64,000 nucleotides of DNA from Ectobius pallidus (taxonomy: Eukaryota > Arthropoda > Insecta > Blattodea > Ectobiidae). The stretch's first letter is position 1, and every line of letters starts with the position of its first letter. Shown one piece after another: positions 32,601 to 42,594 of this stretch. The translations under genes were made by a program, and so were the position numbers. Where the stretch lies: assembly GCA_964059195.1 (NCBI GenBank), contig CAXKWD010000004.1, positions 120,314,043 to 120,378,042 of the forward strand, in the 5' to 3' direction. The notes under the pieces were generated by a model, which made no database searches, had not been told where the DNA came from, and saw nothing but the letters and a program-made list of their open reading frames with translations.

Positions 32601-33396
32601 ACTCAACACTTGTTTATTAGCTACCCTTACACACAAACGTTATCGCTCGAGTTTAGGCAGGTGTGCACTCAAATGCTCGTGAAAACATGTGCATGTAAAG
32701 GCAATACACAATCAAAAGAAACCGCGCGGTACGTCATTCGTGCAAGGCTGCACTCTTTCGCCTGGAAGTGTGTGTGTATGTAAAGGCAGAAGACAAACAA
32801 ACAAAACTCTCCAAGAGCAGATCAACTCCTCTGTTCTGAACTTTAAACAATATACCGCACGCTCTTAGCTAGCGTGTACAAAATTTACACACTCCACGCG
32901 CCGTTCTTTTGAGAGAGAATGCGCGCGTGTTTGGCATTTACACGAACAATCTTCCGCGCGTACTCTTTTGTTGACACTCTATCATGCGAGGAAGAACGTG
33001 TTGCATTTTGGGCTGCATTTTTTCACCGCGCGTGATTGCCTGCTAGCTCTTTCCTCCGATATTGCCCGTACGCTCCCAGGAGTGTGGTAAAGAACTTGTG
33101 TGTGGGGCTTGCAATTTAAAGGTAACTAGGATCCTTTCAGTTCACTTTCTTCAGAGCCCGTTAAGCAAATTGTGGAGGCCTGTCTAGAATTAGTCGCTGC
33201 TGCCATGTTCAGTTTTCACCATTCTTGAAAAAATTATAAAAATTATAAAAAATCATTTTTTCAGATTGATTGAGCGACCTCTAAATAATGTCTGATCTGA
33301 ACAAAACTTTTCACAACATAGTTTTTTACATCATAGAACAAAACAAGAGGGTCAGGCAACAACATTTCAAAACTTCAAAAATAAGGACCACCCTAA
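29677..33396 (-). mobile_element. TIR DNA transposon carrying an uncharacterised, broken gene
   Basis: 3.7 kb with inverted ends TTAGGGTGGTCCTTA (29677-29691) and TAAGGACCACCCTAA (33382-33396). The flanks are TA-rich: a TA dinucleotide duplication, or an imperfect 8-bp one (ATATGTAT/ATATATAT), cannot be told apart. The minus strand carries one degenerate long gene (about 32.4 to 30.0 kb). A GC-rich insertion-like stretch (about 32.6-33.1 kb) lies between the gene start and the right end. The superfamily is unassigned. Confidence 0.75.
30005..32430 (-). pseudogene. Uncharacterised transposon-encoded protein, multiply frameshifted
   Basis: Coding similarity in successive minus-strand frames, N to C: FLRDPDNLFDIPHQEALQMI (about 32.4 kb), SSGPVCRHF (about 32.0), LELVIMFLGG (about 31.85), MFRRQFKVSMNEANGM and CIFLVSVYLRAWFRAELP (31739-31548), GHLWYLREKLVGLAFF (30484-30434), TTNFFHRLSIP (about 30.26) and NERGVVLMQEHNALIT (30142-30094). 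I recall the same block order in uncharacterised proteins that are multi-copy in arthropod and cnidarian genomes. I know no catalytic assignment. Many stops and frame changes show decay. A (TTAACA)-like expansion at about 30137-30170 lengthens the VND-NERG motif to repeated N-D-N-V. Confidence 0.65.
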
Positions 33397-33802
33397 TATA
33401 TATATTGTATGTATATCTGTATATGTATATTGTATACGTCCTGTAAAAATCGACTAAACCCTTAAAAAATTAGTCCGAAATGCGGGTCCGTGGTAGGGGA
33501 ACGCTTTCACCCCGTAGCGTTTCCCACCACGCCGGCGTTTCCCCTCCGCTGGTTCCTCGGCGGCCTAAGACCCAGAATAGCCTGGTTTTCTTAGTGGATT
33601 TTAAAGAATTTATTCGATTTTCACATACTTTTGTTTATAATGGGGTTGTGGAGTAACAACTTGCGAACAATAAGCTGCTTGAAAGTTTACTGTGGGGTCA
33701 TATTTAGCTGATTGCCAGCCGATTTAGCAAAACATCTGTTTTCACATTTCAGCGATTTTTCAAAAAGTTAAAAATATTTTAGGGTAACATTTTTACCACT
33801 GG
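33397..33802. other. Short intergenic stretch
   Basis: TATA-rich repeat (about 33397-33440), then a locally GC-rich patch (33480-33575) of unknown nature. No gene. Confidence 0.5.
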
Positions 33803-33815
33803 TAGGTGTTGCAGG

Positions 33816-34072
33816 GAAGGTCGCGGGTTCGATCCCCGATGAGGTCATTGGAGTTTTTCAATTCGCCTAATCCTTCTGGTAGCACTATGGCCCTAGGGTC
33901 GACTCAGCCTCTTACAGAAATGAGTACAAGGAACAATCCTGGGGGTAAAGGCGGCCGGTGCTTAAGGCTGACAACCTTACTACCTTCACGTGCCGAATGT
34001 TTAAAATCTGGGAGCCTCAACCTCCTGGAACCCTCTGGGCCTCCATGGCCTGTATAGCGAACACTTCGCTTT
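33816..34072 (+). mobile_element. SINE family B, 5'-truncated copy
   Basis: Begins inside the tRNA-like head (box B GGTTCGATCC kept, box A lost) and continues through the family body. Flanked by a 13-bp duplication with one mismatch, TAGGTGTTGCAGG (33803-33815) and TAGGTGTTACAGG (34073-34085). 5' truncation is typical of target-primed retroposition. The plus-strand short frames here are not genes. Confidence 0.85.
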
Positions 34073-34085
34073 TAGGTGTTACAGG

Positions 34086-35360
34086 TAGTAAAGTTGTAAA
34101 TCAATTTTTATCGTTTGGGACGCATTTTCTTCGTCTTTTTAAGCTCTATCTCTCGCTATTTTTCGTTTTCCCCACATTTTTTTTCCTTTTTGATACCTTA
34201 AAATCAAAAACACTTTAGGCCTATAACATATTTTTCATTTTTGACCATGATGATACAAACCGATTTTTCCCAAAACATATACAATGAATTCCTACTAGTT
34301 TTCTCATAATTATCGCGTAGAGAAAGTGGCCATCTTAATTTTTTAATAAATAATCTACCTCGCCTGTACTGCTTGGCCTTAGCTGCCGCGGCTTAGGAAG
34401 CCGGCTCAATTGTTTCAAATCTGGCTGAACGAATTTTCTCAGTAGGGCTTAAATGTATTTGAACTAAAAGATATCTTCTGTCTTTCAGTTGATTATCTAT
34501 GGTCAAGCACCACAATTTCAACTTTAACAGTTTACCCATTACCTCTAAAATTAGCTCCACTGAAAACACATCTTCATTTCGATTGCATTCCAAAGCAATT
34601 CTAAGTTTTTTGTATCATTATTAAACATATATTGCAAATGAAACGAGACCATTACAAATAATACCAGGTCAGAATAATGTGCTTCGAGACATAGAAATCT
34701 TTATGAAGCTCGATAATGGATACCCGCTGCTCTTGAGTGATAATGCTTGACACTCTTTTCGTCAATGTTCAAATTGCTGGTGCTATTTTATTCTGATTAA
34801 TGCCACCCGCTATTTCGTTTATTTCACAAGCTTCAAGCTATTCGGTGTGTTTCTAAGTTGTCTTCAACTTCATAAGTGGAACTTCGTGATAGCTCATCCT
34901 GATAATTTTGTAGTGGATCATTTCGCCGAGTGATTCCATTGAAGCCTACAGGAAACTTTTGATAAAGGTCAACTTTAATACTGAAGAAAACAGAAGTTAG
35001 TTTGACTGACAATTTGATTGTATTAACTTATCCTTGTAACGACTTGAGGGTTTTGACTAAAAGATCCTTAACAAAAGCTGCATTCTTTCCCATCTGATAG
35101 TTTGAGATATATTGATATGTTCAGAATGAAGCATTTAACAATGACCCACTTTTTCATTTGTACTCTGTCAGGAACAGTAATTATTAAAAGTCCTTTGAAA
35201 AACAACACTCATTTAACATTAAGTGGACCTATACAAACCCCTAATTCCTCCTAGGTAGAATTTTGAAACTTTATTCCTATCATTTGGCACTCTTGTTTAT
35301 GCATGAATTGTATTACAAACATAGAGAGTAATTTCATTCACTTATTTATTAACTGCCAGT
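34086..35360. other. Intergenic stretch, nothing recognised
   Basis: AT-rich, frames under 90 codons. A weak tRNA-like patch near 34370-34430 (GGCTTAGGAAGCCGG...) has no box B match good enough to call. Confidence 0.45.
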
Positions 35361-35396
35361 ATGGTACTTTATGAGATTGTTTGGGGGACGAAAAAA

Positions 35397-35463
35397 TGTC
35401 TGTCTGTCTGTCTGTCCGTCTGTCTGTCCGTCTGTCCGTCTGTCTGTCCGTCTGTCCGTCCGT
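35397..35463 (+). repeat. (TGTC)n / (CGTC)n microsatellite
   Basis: Alternating TGTC and CGTC units, about 16 copies. The inverted family copy near 50.45 kb has a shorter GACA/GACG tract at the same relative place. Confidence 0.95.
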
Positions 35464-35474
35464 GCGTCTGTACG

Positions 35475-36235
35475 CACCATAACTCAAATACGCTTTTTCG
35501 GATTTTCATGAAACTTGGAAAACACATTTATAATGTCCATGGGAAGAACCCTATTGATATTGAACCAAATCGGTTCACCGGTACCGGAGTAATGCCCAAT
35601 TTAGTGCCTATTTTTATAGATTATGGCGCTTTTCTAATAGAAAGGCGCCATAACTCAAATACGCTATATCGGATTTCCATGAAACTTGGTATACGAATTT
35701 ATGACATCCATGAAAAGTTCCCTATTGAATTTGAACCTAATCTGGAGTAAAACCCAATTTAGTGTCTATCTAAAGGCGCAATAACTCAAATGCGCTTTGT
35801 CGGATTTTTATGAAACTTCGTATACGCATTTATAATGTCCATGGGAAGACGTCTATTGATATTCGACTAAATCGGTTGGCCAGTACCGGAATAATGCCCA
35901 ATTTAGTGCCTTTTATGTTAATTTATGAGAAGTCGCGATTACTCCAATATGCTTTATTGAATGTTCTTTAAACTTTGTATACCCATTTATAATGTACATG
36001 GGAAGACGTCTACTGATATTGGACAAAATCGGTAGACCGGTACCGGAGTAAAACCCAATTTAGTGTCTATTTTAAAGACGCGGTAACTCGAATACGCTTT
36101 ACCGGATTTTTATGAAACTTGGTATACACATTTATAATGTCCATAGGAAGACGTCTATTGATATGGGATAAAATCGGTTGACCTGTTTCGGAGTAATGCC
36201 CAAATTAGTGCCTATTTTATGGTAATATACGTATT
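35475..36235 (+). repeat. Five tandem units of ~130-172 bp
   Basis: Units start at about 35477, 35649, 35778, 35935 and 36080. Each runs AACTCAAATACGCTTT-like, GGATTTTCATGAAACTTGGT-like, TTTATAATGTCCATGGGAAG, TATTGATATT, AAATCGGTT, CCGGAGTAATGCCCAATTTA and GTGCCTATTTT. The single unit of the 50-kb copy (about 50300-50440, inverted) is the same sequence, so the array is an expansion inside a transposon. Confidence 0.85.
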
Positions 36236-36382
36236 CGAAAGAATTTATAAAAAAATGTGAATCAGTTATCTTGACAAATTAGCCTATTGCTTTACTGTGA
36301 TCTTATAGGGCTTTGAAAATTAAAATACAGTTAGCTATGACCAAAAACACTATTGCTTTACATGCGCTTATCCAACTAGACC

Positions 36383-36564
36383 GTTAAACTGACCCAGGTT
36401 GCCGAGATGGTAACGTCTTGGCCTCACATTCTGAAGTCCATGATTCAAATCCCGAAACCGGCCAATTTGACTTTCATTGTATTTTTATGTGAGTGTGCGT
36501 TTGTCAAGGTATCACAAATCTGTACAGTTCAGCTGATACTGGAAGATTTTAATGTGATTAAAAG
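36383..36564 (+). mobile_element. tRNA-like SINE (family D) with target duplication
   Basis: 182 bp flanked by ACTAGACC (36375-36382 and 36565-36572). The head has GTTGCCGAGATGGTAACG (box A-like) and GATTCAAATCCC (box B), then ATTTTTATGTGAGTG and TTTTAATGTGATTAAA. The inverted family-T copy at 50.1 kb has the same flanking sequence without the SINE (an empty site near 50136-50155), which independently confirms the insertion limits. Confidence 0.85.
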
Positions 36565-36639
36565 ACTAGACCTTTGTTCTTCCGTAAGCCCTGCTTAATG
36601 AATAAATCTGGAGCTTAACTTGGAATTCAATTAAAAAAA

Positions 36640-37060
36640 ACATATTCTGCATATCATAATTGCAGTCATAACTGATTAAACAAAAACATACTGGTACTTT
36701 GTTACATCAGTTTACCTGATTTTATTTGTCACTGAATTTTGTGAATGTTGACATACGTCGTATATTAAGAATTTCAAGTTGCAATACATTTAGATTTGAC
36801 AAATAACACTATTCTTTCACATATGCTTATCAGACTAAACTATTAAGCTGACTGAGTTGGCCGAATGGTAACATCTTGAACTTGTATTTTGGAGGTCCCT
36901 GGGTCAAATCCCGGTGCCGGCCGATTTTACATTTTTTTAATGTTTTATTTTTATGTGAGTGCGCGATTGTCAAGATATCATTAGTCTGTAATTCCGCTGA
37001 CGCTAGTCGATTTTAATCTGATTAAAGAAAAAAACTTATTTTCTGCATTTCATTATTGCA
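36640..37060 (+). repeat. Second family-T segment with another SINE D copy
   Basis: 36671-36735 repeats the outer inverted-end sequence of the 50-kb element (ACTGATTAAACAAA, TTACATCAGTTTACCTGAT). 36790-36835 repeats the segment upstream of the first SINE. At about 36845-37030 lies a second SINE D copy (GTTGGCCGAATGGTAACATC, box B GGGTCAAATCCC, GAGTGCGCGATTGTCAAGAT). The region therefore looks like two adjacent or duplicated family-T copies. Confidence 0.6.
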
Positions 37061-38070
37061 ATTTAACAAAAGGATTTATTAAATAATTCCTAATTAAATG
37101 TGCTTAAACTTTTGGATGTTGTTGCGAATAATTAACTCTTAATGAAATGGTCATTAAGTATGGGATATTTCTGTCAAACCACTTAGGTCATGAAGATACG
37201 TAGAGAAAACATTGGAAATTTATTTTTCGTTCATACATAGAATTTATTTTTCATTCTCATCCCAGGAATCTGAATATTGATATTCTGCCAGAGAATTGTT
37301 CAAAACATACCGAACCAACTGTTATTTCCAGATTCAAGCCGGTCAATAGCACTTAGTAACTTTTTCCCACATAGAGAAATACATTTTTAAAAATAAGTTG
37401 TGTACATGTTGCCAAGATATTACTAAATTCTTGTACGCCATCAAATAATTTTGTTGCTAAGAGATCGTTCTTCATTTTCGGCGTGGATCAAAATTAGTAG
37501 TGATTTGAGAAACATTTCTGTTTCTCAAAAGCATATAAAATGGAATCTCCGAAGACTTCAACTTCCGAAACCACACTCGCTAGGCTTAGAAATCAGGTAT
37601 TTATAGCTTGTGGTTTTTGTCCTGGTTTCTTTTATAACTTCGGCATGTGTGAGTTTGCACCTCTGTTGATGTGGGTATTTAAATAATTTTATTTGTAATC
37701 TGGGAAGCGTATTTCTTGCGTGAAACACCCAAATTAGAAAATAAAGCGTATAATTTTAATAAAAAATATTGCTTTATTTAATATTAAAGAGCCCATTATA
37801 TCCATGTAGGAGATAATGGTTTAAGAACTTCTGACTTTTATAGCCTATAACGTTATTTCAAACTGTTATTTTGGAATGTTGCCTAATGGAATTAGTGCTT
37901 ATGTAATTTTAGCACAACGTTTTTTATGAAGTTATAGGCCTAGCAGCGCGTCTCATGTTGTACTGTAGATACGTTTAAATTAACAAGTCATTTATTGATA
38001 GTCTACAGCAGAGGTACACAGAGTTCCTAGTATAACCGGCCGGCCGCGGAAGAGTTTGATCAGGTCCATA
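37061..38070. other. Intergenic stretch, nothing recognised
   Basis: AT-rich sequence without a recognisable frame, RNA gene or repeat end. Confidence 0.5.
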
Positions 38071-40577
38071 GGGTGGCGTGCACCATCCAGGAGTAAATCT
38101 TACTAAAGTAGTAAATTTAAGACGGAGACCTGGAGTATACAAGAACCAGTACATCTGTCTCACTCTTAAGTCATACTAATGTATGTGCTAGAGTGAGACA
38201 GACAAACCGGTTTTTGTTACGTAAGGTTCCCTTCCTAAATTTACTACTTTAGTGCTACTCTTTTAGTAACTTACTCTTTTAGTTGGTGTTGGAGAGCTCA
38301 ATTGATAGTTACTTCTTTAGTTGTTACTAAAGTAGTAAGCGATTTTTACTAAAGAAGTAGTCGAATTCTGCGCAGAACAGAGCAGAAACGTTAGTGCAGC
38401 GCAGCAGAACACGTGCATTTCAATTGCCAGTATTATTCAAGTGCCAGATAATGAAAAGGAAAGGTTCGCTGAAACAATGAATATGAATTTGGGTTGTTCC
38501 AAATATTACTAATGACAATCTTCATGTTTTAAAATAGGTCTAATAGTAATGTTTTATTCATTACTAATTTTAATTCCTTCAATTGAGTATTTTCAGTTTA
38601 GTAGCCTACGTATGGGTACGTATTTTTGTGCAAACTATTTCTGTATTATAATGCAAACAATTGGAATTTCCAGTTGATTTTCATAATTGATTCACTGTCA
38701 ATATTATAATTATTTCTCTCATAATAATAATAATAAAGTTCTAAAATATATTAAAATATTTATACTTCCTAAAGTTACATATTCTTCCCCAAAAACGATA
38801 AATCAATTATTCTATAGTTGTTTATCATAAATCTCACTATAATGAATTATTAATACTTATTGACTGTTTAACAATATTAATAAGAAGTATTACACAAAAT
38901 TATGAAAAAGGGGGGGATAAAAAGGATAACAAAACTAATAAGGGGCATTATGTTTCTGTCCTTTTTCAAATGCACAGAACATTTACTTAAAAAATATTAC
39001 CTTATAAAAATAATAATATTACAACTGAGAAATGTAATATTTAAACAAAAAATGGCGGTACAATATTTCGGAAGCTATGAACTCCAATAATAATTATGTT
39101 GATGGTTGTGTGTTTAAAAATAATTTCAGTGACTACTTCTCTAGATCCTGTGCAGCTTCAACCTCCGGGCCCCTCCTTAAAATTTTCTTTCGGCACTCAT
39201 GTTGGCATTTTTTTTCTATACCTAGGGTATAGTTTATAATGCTTCTCACTTTCCTGTCCACAGGGTTAATTAAATAGTTAGCAGCATACTATAGACCTGC
39301 AGCATCTGTTATAGTTTATTCCCAAACATGCAAGTCTCGTCTCACTCCACCATTCGAGACTTGGGGAGTCTTTAAGGAATGGTTTTACAATGTGTCCCCT
39401 TCTCAATGTACGCTAATCCCAGAGTCAGTCAAATTTTCTTCCGATGTGGCCTGTTTGGACATTTTTACACCTGGGTTAGAAAAAAGGACATATTATTCAT
39501 TAACACTGCGGGTGCAACTATTGAACTTTTAGCTGTTATAATTATTATTATAATCTGGCATTCGCAATGTTGTGCTTTAAGTTAAGCTATAGAAGTGTAA
39601 TGTAATAAAATTAATTTACAATAATTACATTAAATCGTTTAACAATGAGAATCACCTATTGTTCAGTAATTCTATGGTTATGTAGCAGGGGGAAGTGTTT
39701 TCTGGGTAGCTCCAAGAACGGAGGCTTTCATTTTTTGGAATGTACTATACCTCGCCGATATCTGTATCCATGTGATTAGCTTGAAATACATCGTCGTTTT
39801 CTGACCCAAAGTTAGGGAGAACTGCAACATCTAAAGGCCGATCCAGCTAGGAAGATATTTGAGAGCACATGCGCTGCTTGTACCGTGCAATGCAAACGTC
39901 CCTTCCACTCACTCTCCCCCTCACCTTTGGTGGACGTCTTCCTAGTTGGACCGATCTCCGCAATGATATTTCCACATTTGACTGGCTGAAATCACATGGA
40001 TGTAGTGAGAATCTGACATCGTTTCTTCCAAACGCCAAAATTTCATGTAAGGATTTATGAGCTTAATTATTTACGTTATTAAATGCCCTACTAGGTATGG
40101 TTTGCTTAATATTTATTAAATCACCTGCCACAACTCTCATTTTTGGTATACAACCTTCTTCATCTCAATAACTTATCCTCAGTTTGAACTATGTAATCCA
40201 TTTAATGTGATATGTAACTCATAACTCACGCAAATGCCACAGAACACATTTACTCCACAACTTACTCCACCCCCTGAGTAGGAGTAAATATTGGCCTTAT
40301 TTACTCCACAACTTACTACGTTAGTAACGTACTCCGTGTTGGTGCTCTCCACCACTTGTGGAGTAAGTTCATTTACTCTGGGAGTAAATAAAATTTTTAC
40401 TTCTTTAGTACATTCCTCTATGTTGAAAGCCGCCGAGTTTAGTTTACTCCTGGTTGGTGCACGCCGTCCTTACTAAAAGAGTACGGTTACTAAAAGAGTA
40501 GCTTACTAAAGTAGTTAGAACTAAAGAAGTAAGGCTTACTAAAAGAGTAAATGGCATGAGTTTGGTGCACGCCACCC
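38071..40577. mobile_element. TIR element with palindromic subterminal clusters, non-autonomous
   Basis: 2.5 kb with perfect 15-bp (16 with the flanking A/T) inverted ends GGGTGGCGTGCACCA (38071-38085) and TGGTGCACGCCACCC (40563-40577). Variants of a 14-bp near-palindrome TACTAAAGTAGTAA or TACTAAAAGAGTAA fill both ends (38098-38370 and about 40400-40550). A second, diverged copy of the terminus (GGTTGGTGCACGCCGTCC, about 40450-40468) lies inside the right end. No transposase is recognisable; interior frames are under 70 codons. No clear target duplication. Superfamily unknown. Confidence 0.7.
38120..38235. mobile_element. Palindromic MITE, copy 2, nested in the TIR element
   Basis: 116 bp between TA dinucleotides (38118-38119, 38236-38237). 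The core CTGTCTCACTCTTAAGT and CTAGAGTGAGACAGAC matches the copies at 22.6 and 63.2 kb. It is inserted in the subterminal repeat of the surrounding element, inside a TAAATTTA sequence that now flanks it on both sides. Confidence 0.75.
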
Positions 40578-40629
40578 TTAGCGTAGAGAAAATGTTGATA
40601 CGAGCGAACAAAGATAACATCAACCTGCA

Positions 40630-40735
40630 TACATAAATGTAGTAGACCTGGTCCGGGATCGAACTCTCAATCTTGCGCACAGAAAACCAGCACGATACTG
40701 ACTGTACCAAAGCCGACTCACTTATTTGTAAACTG
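40630..40735 (-). mobile_element. tRNA-like SINE fragment (family E)
   Basis: The minus strand reads GAGTCGGCTTTGGTACAGTC then GAGTTCGATCCC, a box A/box B arrangement with tRNA-like spacing. Only the head is recognisable, and it lies just right of the TIR element end. I recall similar heads in insect SINEs. No duplication seen. Confidence 0.5.
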
Positions 40736-42594
40736 ATGCAATCCAGAAGGAATAAGTTCAACAAAGGAAGCCTTGTTCGGTTTATAACATCCTTGCAAAC
40801 AAATATATTGAAAATCAGAGTCTGAGCACAAAGATATCTGCGTTTGAGACTATGAGAATGTTTGGAGAATCCATGTTATTACATCTGTTTCTTGGAGTAT
40901 TGTAAATATAAATAAAATCGCTAAGAAGTTCACACAAAATTAACCTAAAATGGCGCAATGAAATAATGTGTGTTCACAGAATCGACTGCTCAGGGGGATG
41001 AAAAAATGAGTTAACAATAGTTATTTATGAAACAAGTGGCGAATACGAGATCTTCTATGTTCGCGAAACGAGCCCGTAAGAGCGTGTGTAGCAATCCTAC
41101 GAGCAAACTAAAACCATTTTACCATGTGTAACATACATTATGTTTTAGACAGACGTTAATATTTGTGAAATAGAAATTTTATTGCGTGCCGTGCAGCGAT
41201 ATTGGGAACTTCCAGCCGTCCTGCCACCTAGTATGCACTTGTGCAGCAAGGCTTTGATTTTCTGGTGCATGGCTCCCAACATATTATAGGATGGAGTGGA
41301 CAACGCTTTTCAGCGACCAAGGATTACCAAAATATGTTTTCTTATCGAGGCTAGTGTTCACGGAATGACAGTGATGAAATTAACTGCTTTACTAGAAATT
41401 CTTATAAGATAGGAGAATAATTTCTTTAACATTAAATGTTGTTAATTGTTTTTATTTGTGTTACTTTTTATGCATAAGTAACTTAATCGTTTTAGAACTT
41501 ATTTTTGAAGCACTATGCCATAACAAGGTAAGTAAAAAACATTTGAAGCTTTGTTCACGACTTATATTAATGATACTACAGAAACCTCTACATGCAGGCA
41601 CAAATTTGGCTTTGCGCAATTGGCTTTACAATATATGAGTGTTCAAGGTAAGTGTATATGCATTGATTTTATTTAGGCGCGCAACATAACCAAGGTAAAT
41701 TGACTTTCCTTCATATTGCAGAGATATCTTTATATCTTCAGTTATCATTGATTTAAACTAAGGAAGTATATATTTCTGCGAGTCAATACCCTGGAGAGAT
41801 TTCTCAATACTTGATATGAGTACTCTAAGAAGAGTTCGTTTTAATACATTTTAGAACTGTTTATTCGGGTTAATTTCAACGACATATTCCACCATCAATT
41901 TTACTCACCTGAAACTAAGTCACATATCACAGATTTATTGCTAGCACATTATTTGCTAATATTGACAAATATGATACCATTTTACTCAATTATAAATAAT
42001 ATAGGCCCTTTTACAGACTTTCAAGAATTCTAAGAAGAGGTTAATAGCTATTTATGTATCGAGTATGCAAAGCATGGCTTTAGCCAAAAACATGGGATGT
42101 AGATTTTAACAGCTTATTCCTTCGGTAGAACAATAAAAAACTTTCAACAAAAATATCTTCATCGTCCTAGTTTCTTCTGCTTAAGCCCTTTGTCTCTTTC
42201 CGATCTCCCTGGGACAGTCTTTTGAATATATTAGGTAATTCTCCCCTTTGTGTCTAGGTCCTCAATAACTTGCACGAAACTGTGTTCTTCGAGCTACGAG
42301 TTCTGCCCAACCATGTCTACATGATTATTAGGTGTTAGGCTATATAGAAGTTGAATTTCATCACTAAATGTGTCCTTCGTTCCCTTTTCATTCATCTCGT
42401 TATTGTTTCGAATATTCTGAGTGTTTTGTTCTGAATTGTCGAAAACAGAATCTACTTTCGCATCTACAGAGCACAACTCATAATATGATTGTTTTACATA
42501 ACCCAAATTTCAGATCCGTATAGAGCTAAAGAGGTTATATGAGCTCTGGATGGAACGACGAAGGATGGATCGAGAAAGGAAAGAGCGGCTCGGG
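40736..42594. other. Intergenic stretch left of the 30-bp array
   Basis: No supportable gene. The minus-strand frame 42294-42506 (about 70 codons, TTG start) is low-repeat and polar, and could be an exon fragment, but nothing corroborates it. On the plus strand a TTTCAG near 42508-42513 precedes an open, Arg/Glu-rich stretch (for example RRRMDRERKERLG) that runs into the array; this resembles a 3' splice site but is unconfirmed. Confidence 0.35.

Larger units (their letters stand above)
35380..36640 (+). mobile_element. TIR repeat family T, expanded copy with five tandem units
   Basis: Starts near a (TGTC/CGTC)n tract (35397-35463), continues into five tandem units and ends near 36608-36632 with CTGGAGCTTAACTTGGAATT, matching the inner inverted end of the 50-kb copy (CTGGAGGTTAACTCGGAAAT). 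A SINE is inserted at 36383-36564. The 129-codon frame across the units is probably accidental. Confidence 0.6.

Noticed and set aside
35361..35750. 129-codon plus-strand frame as a protein
   Set aside because: It starts in a TGTC microsatellite and runs through two non-coding tandem units; other units do not preserve the frame.
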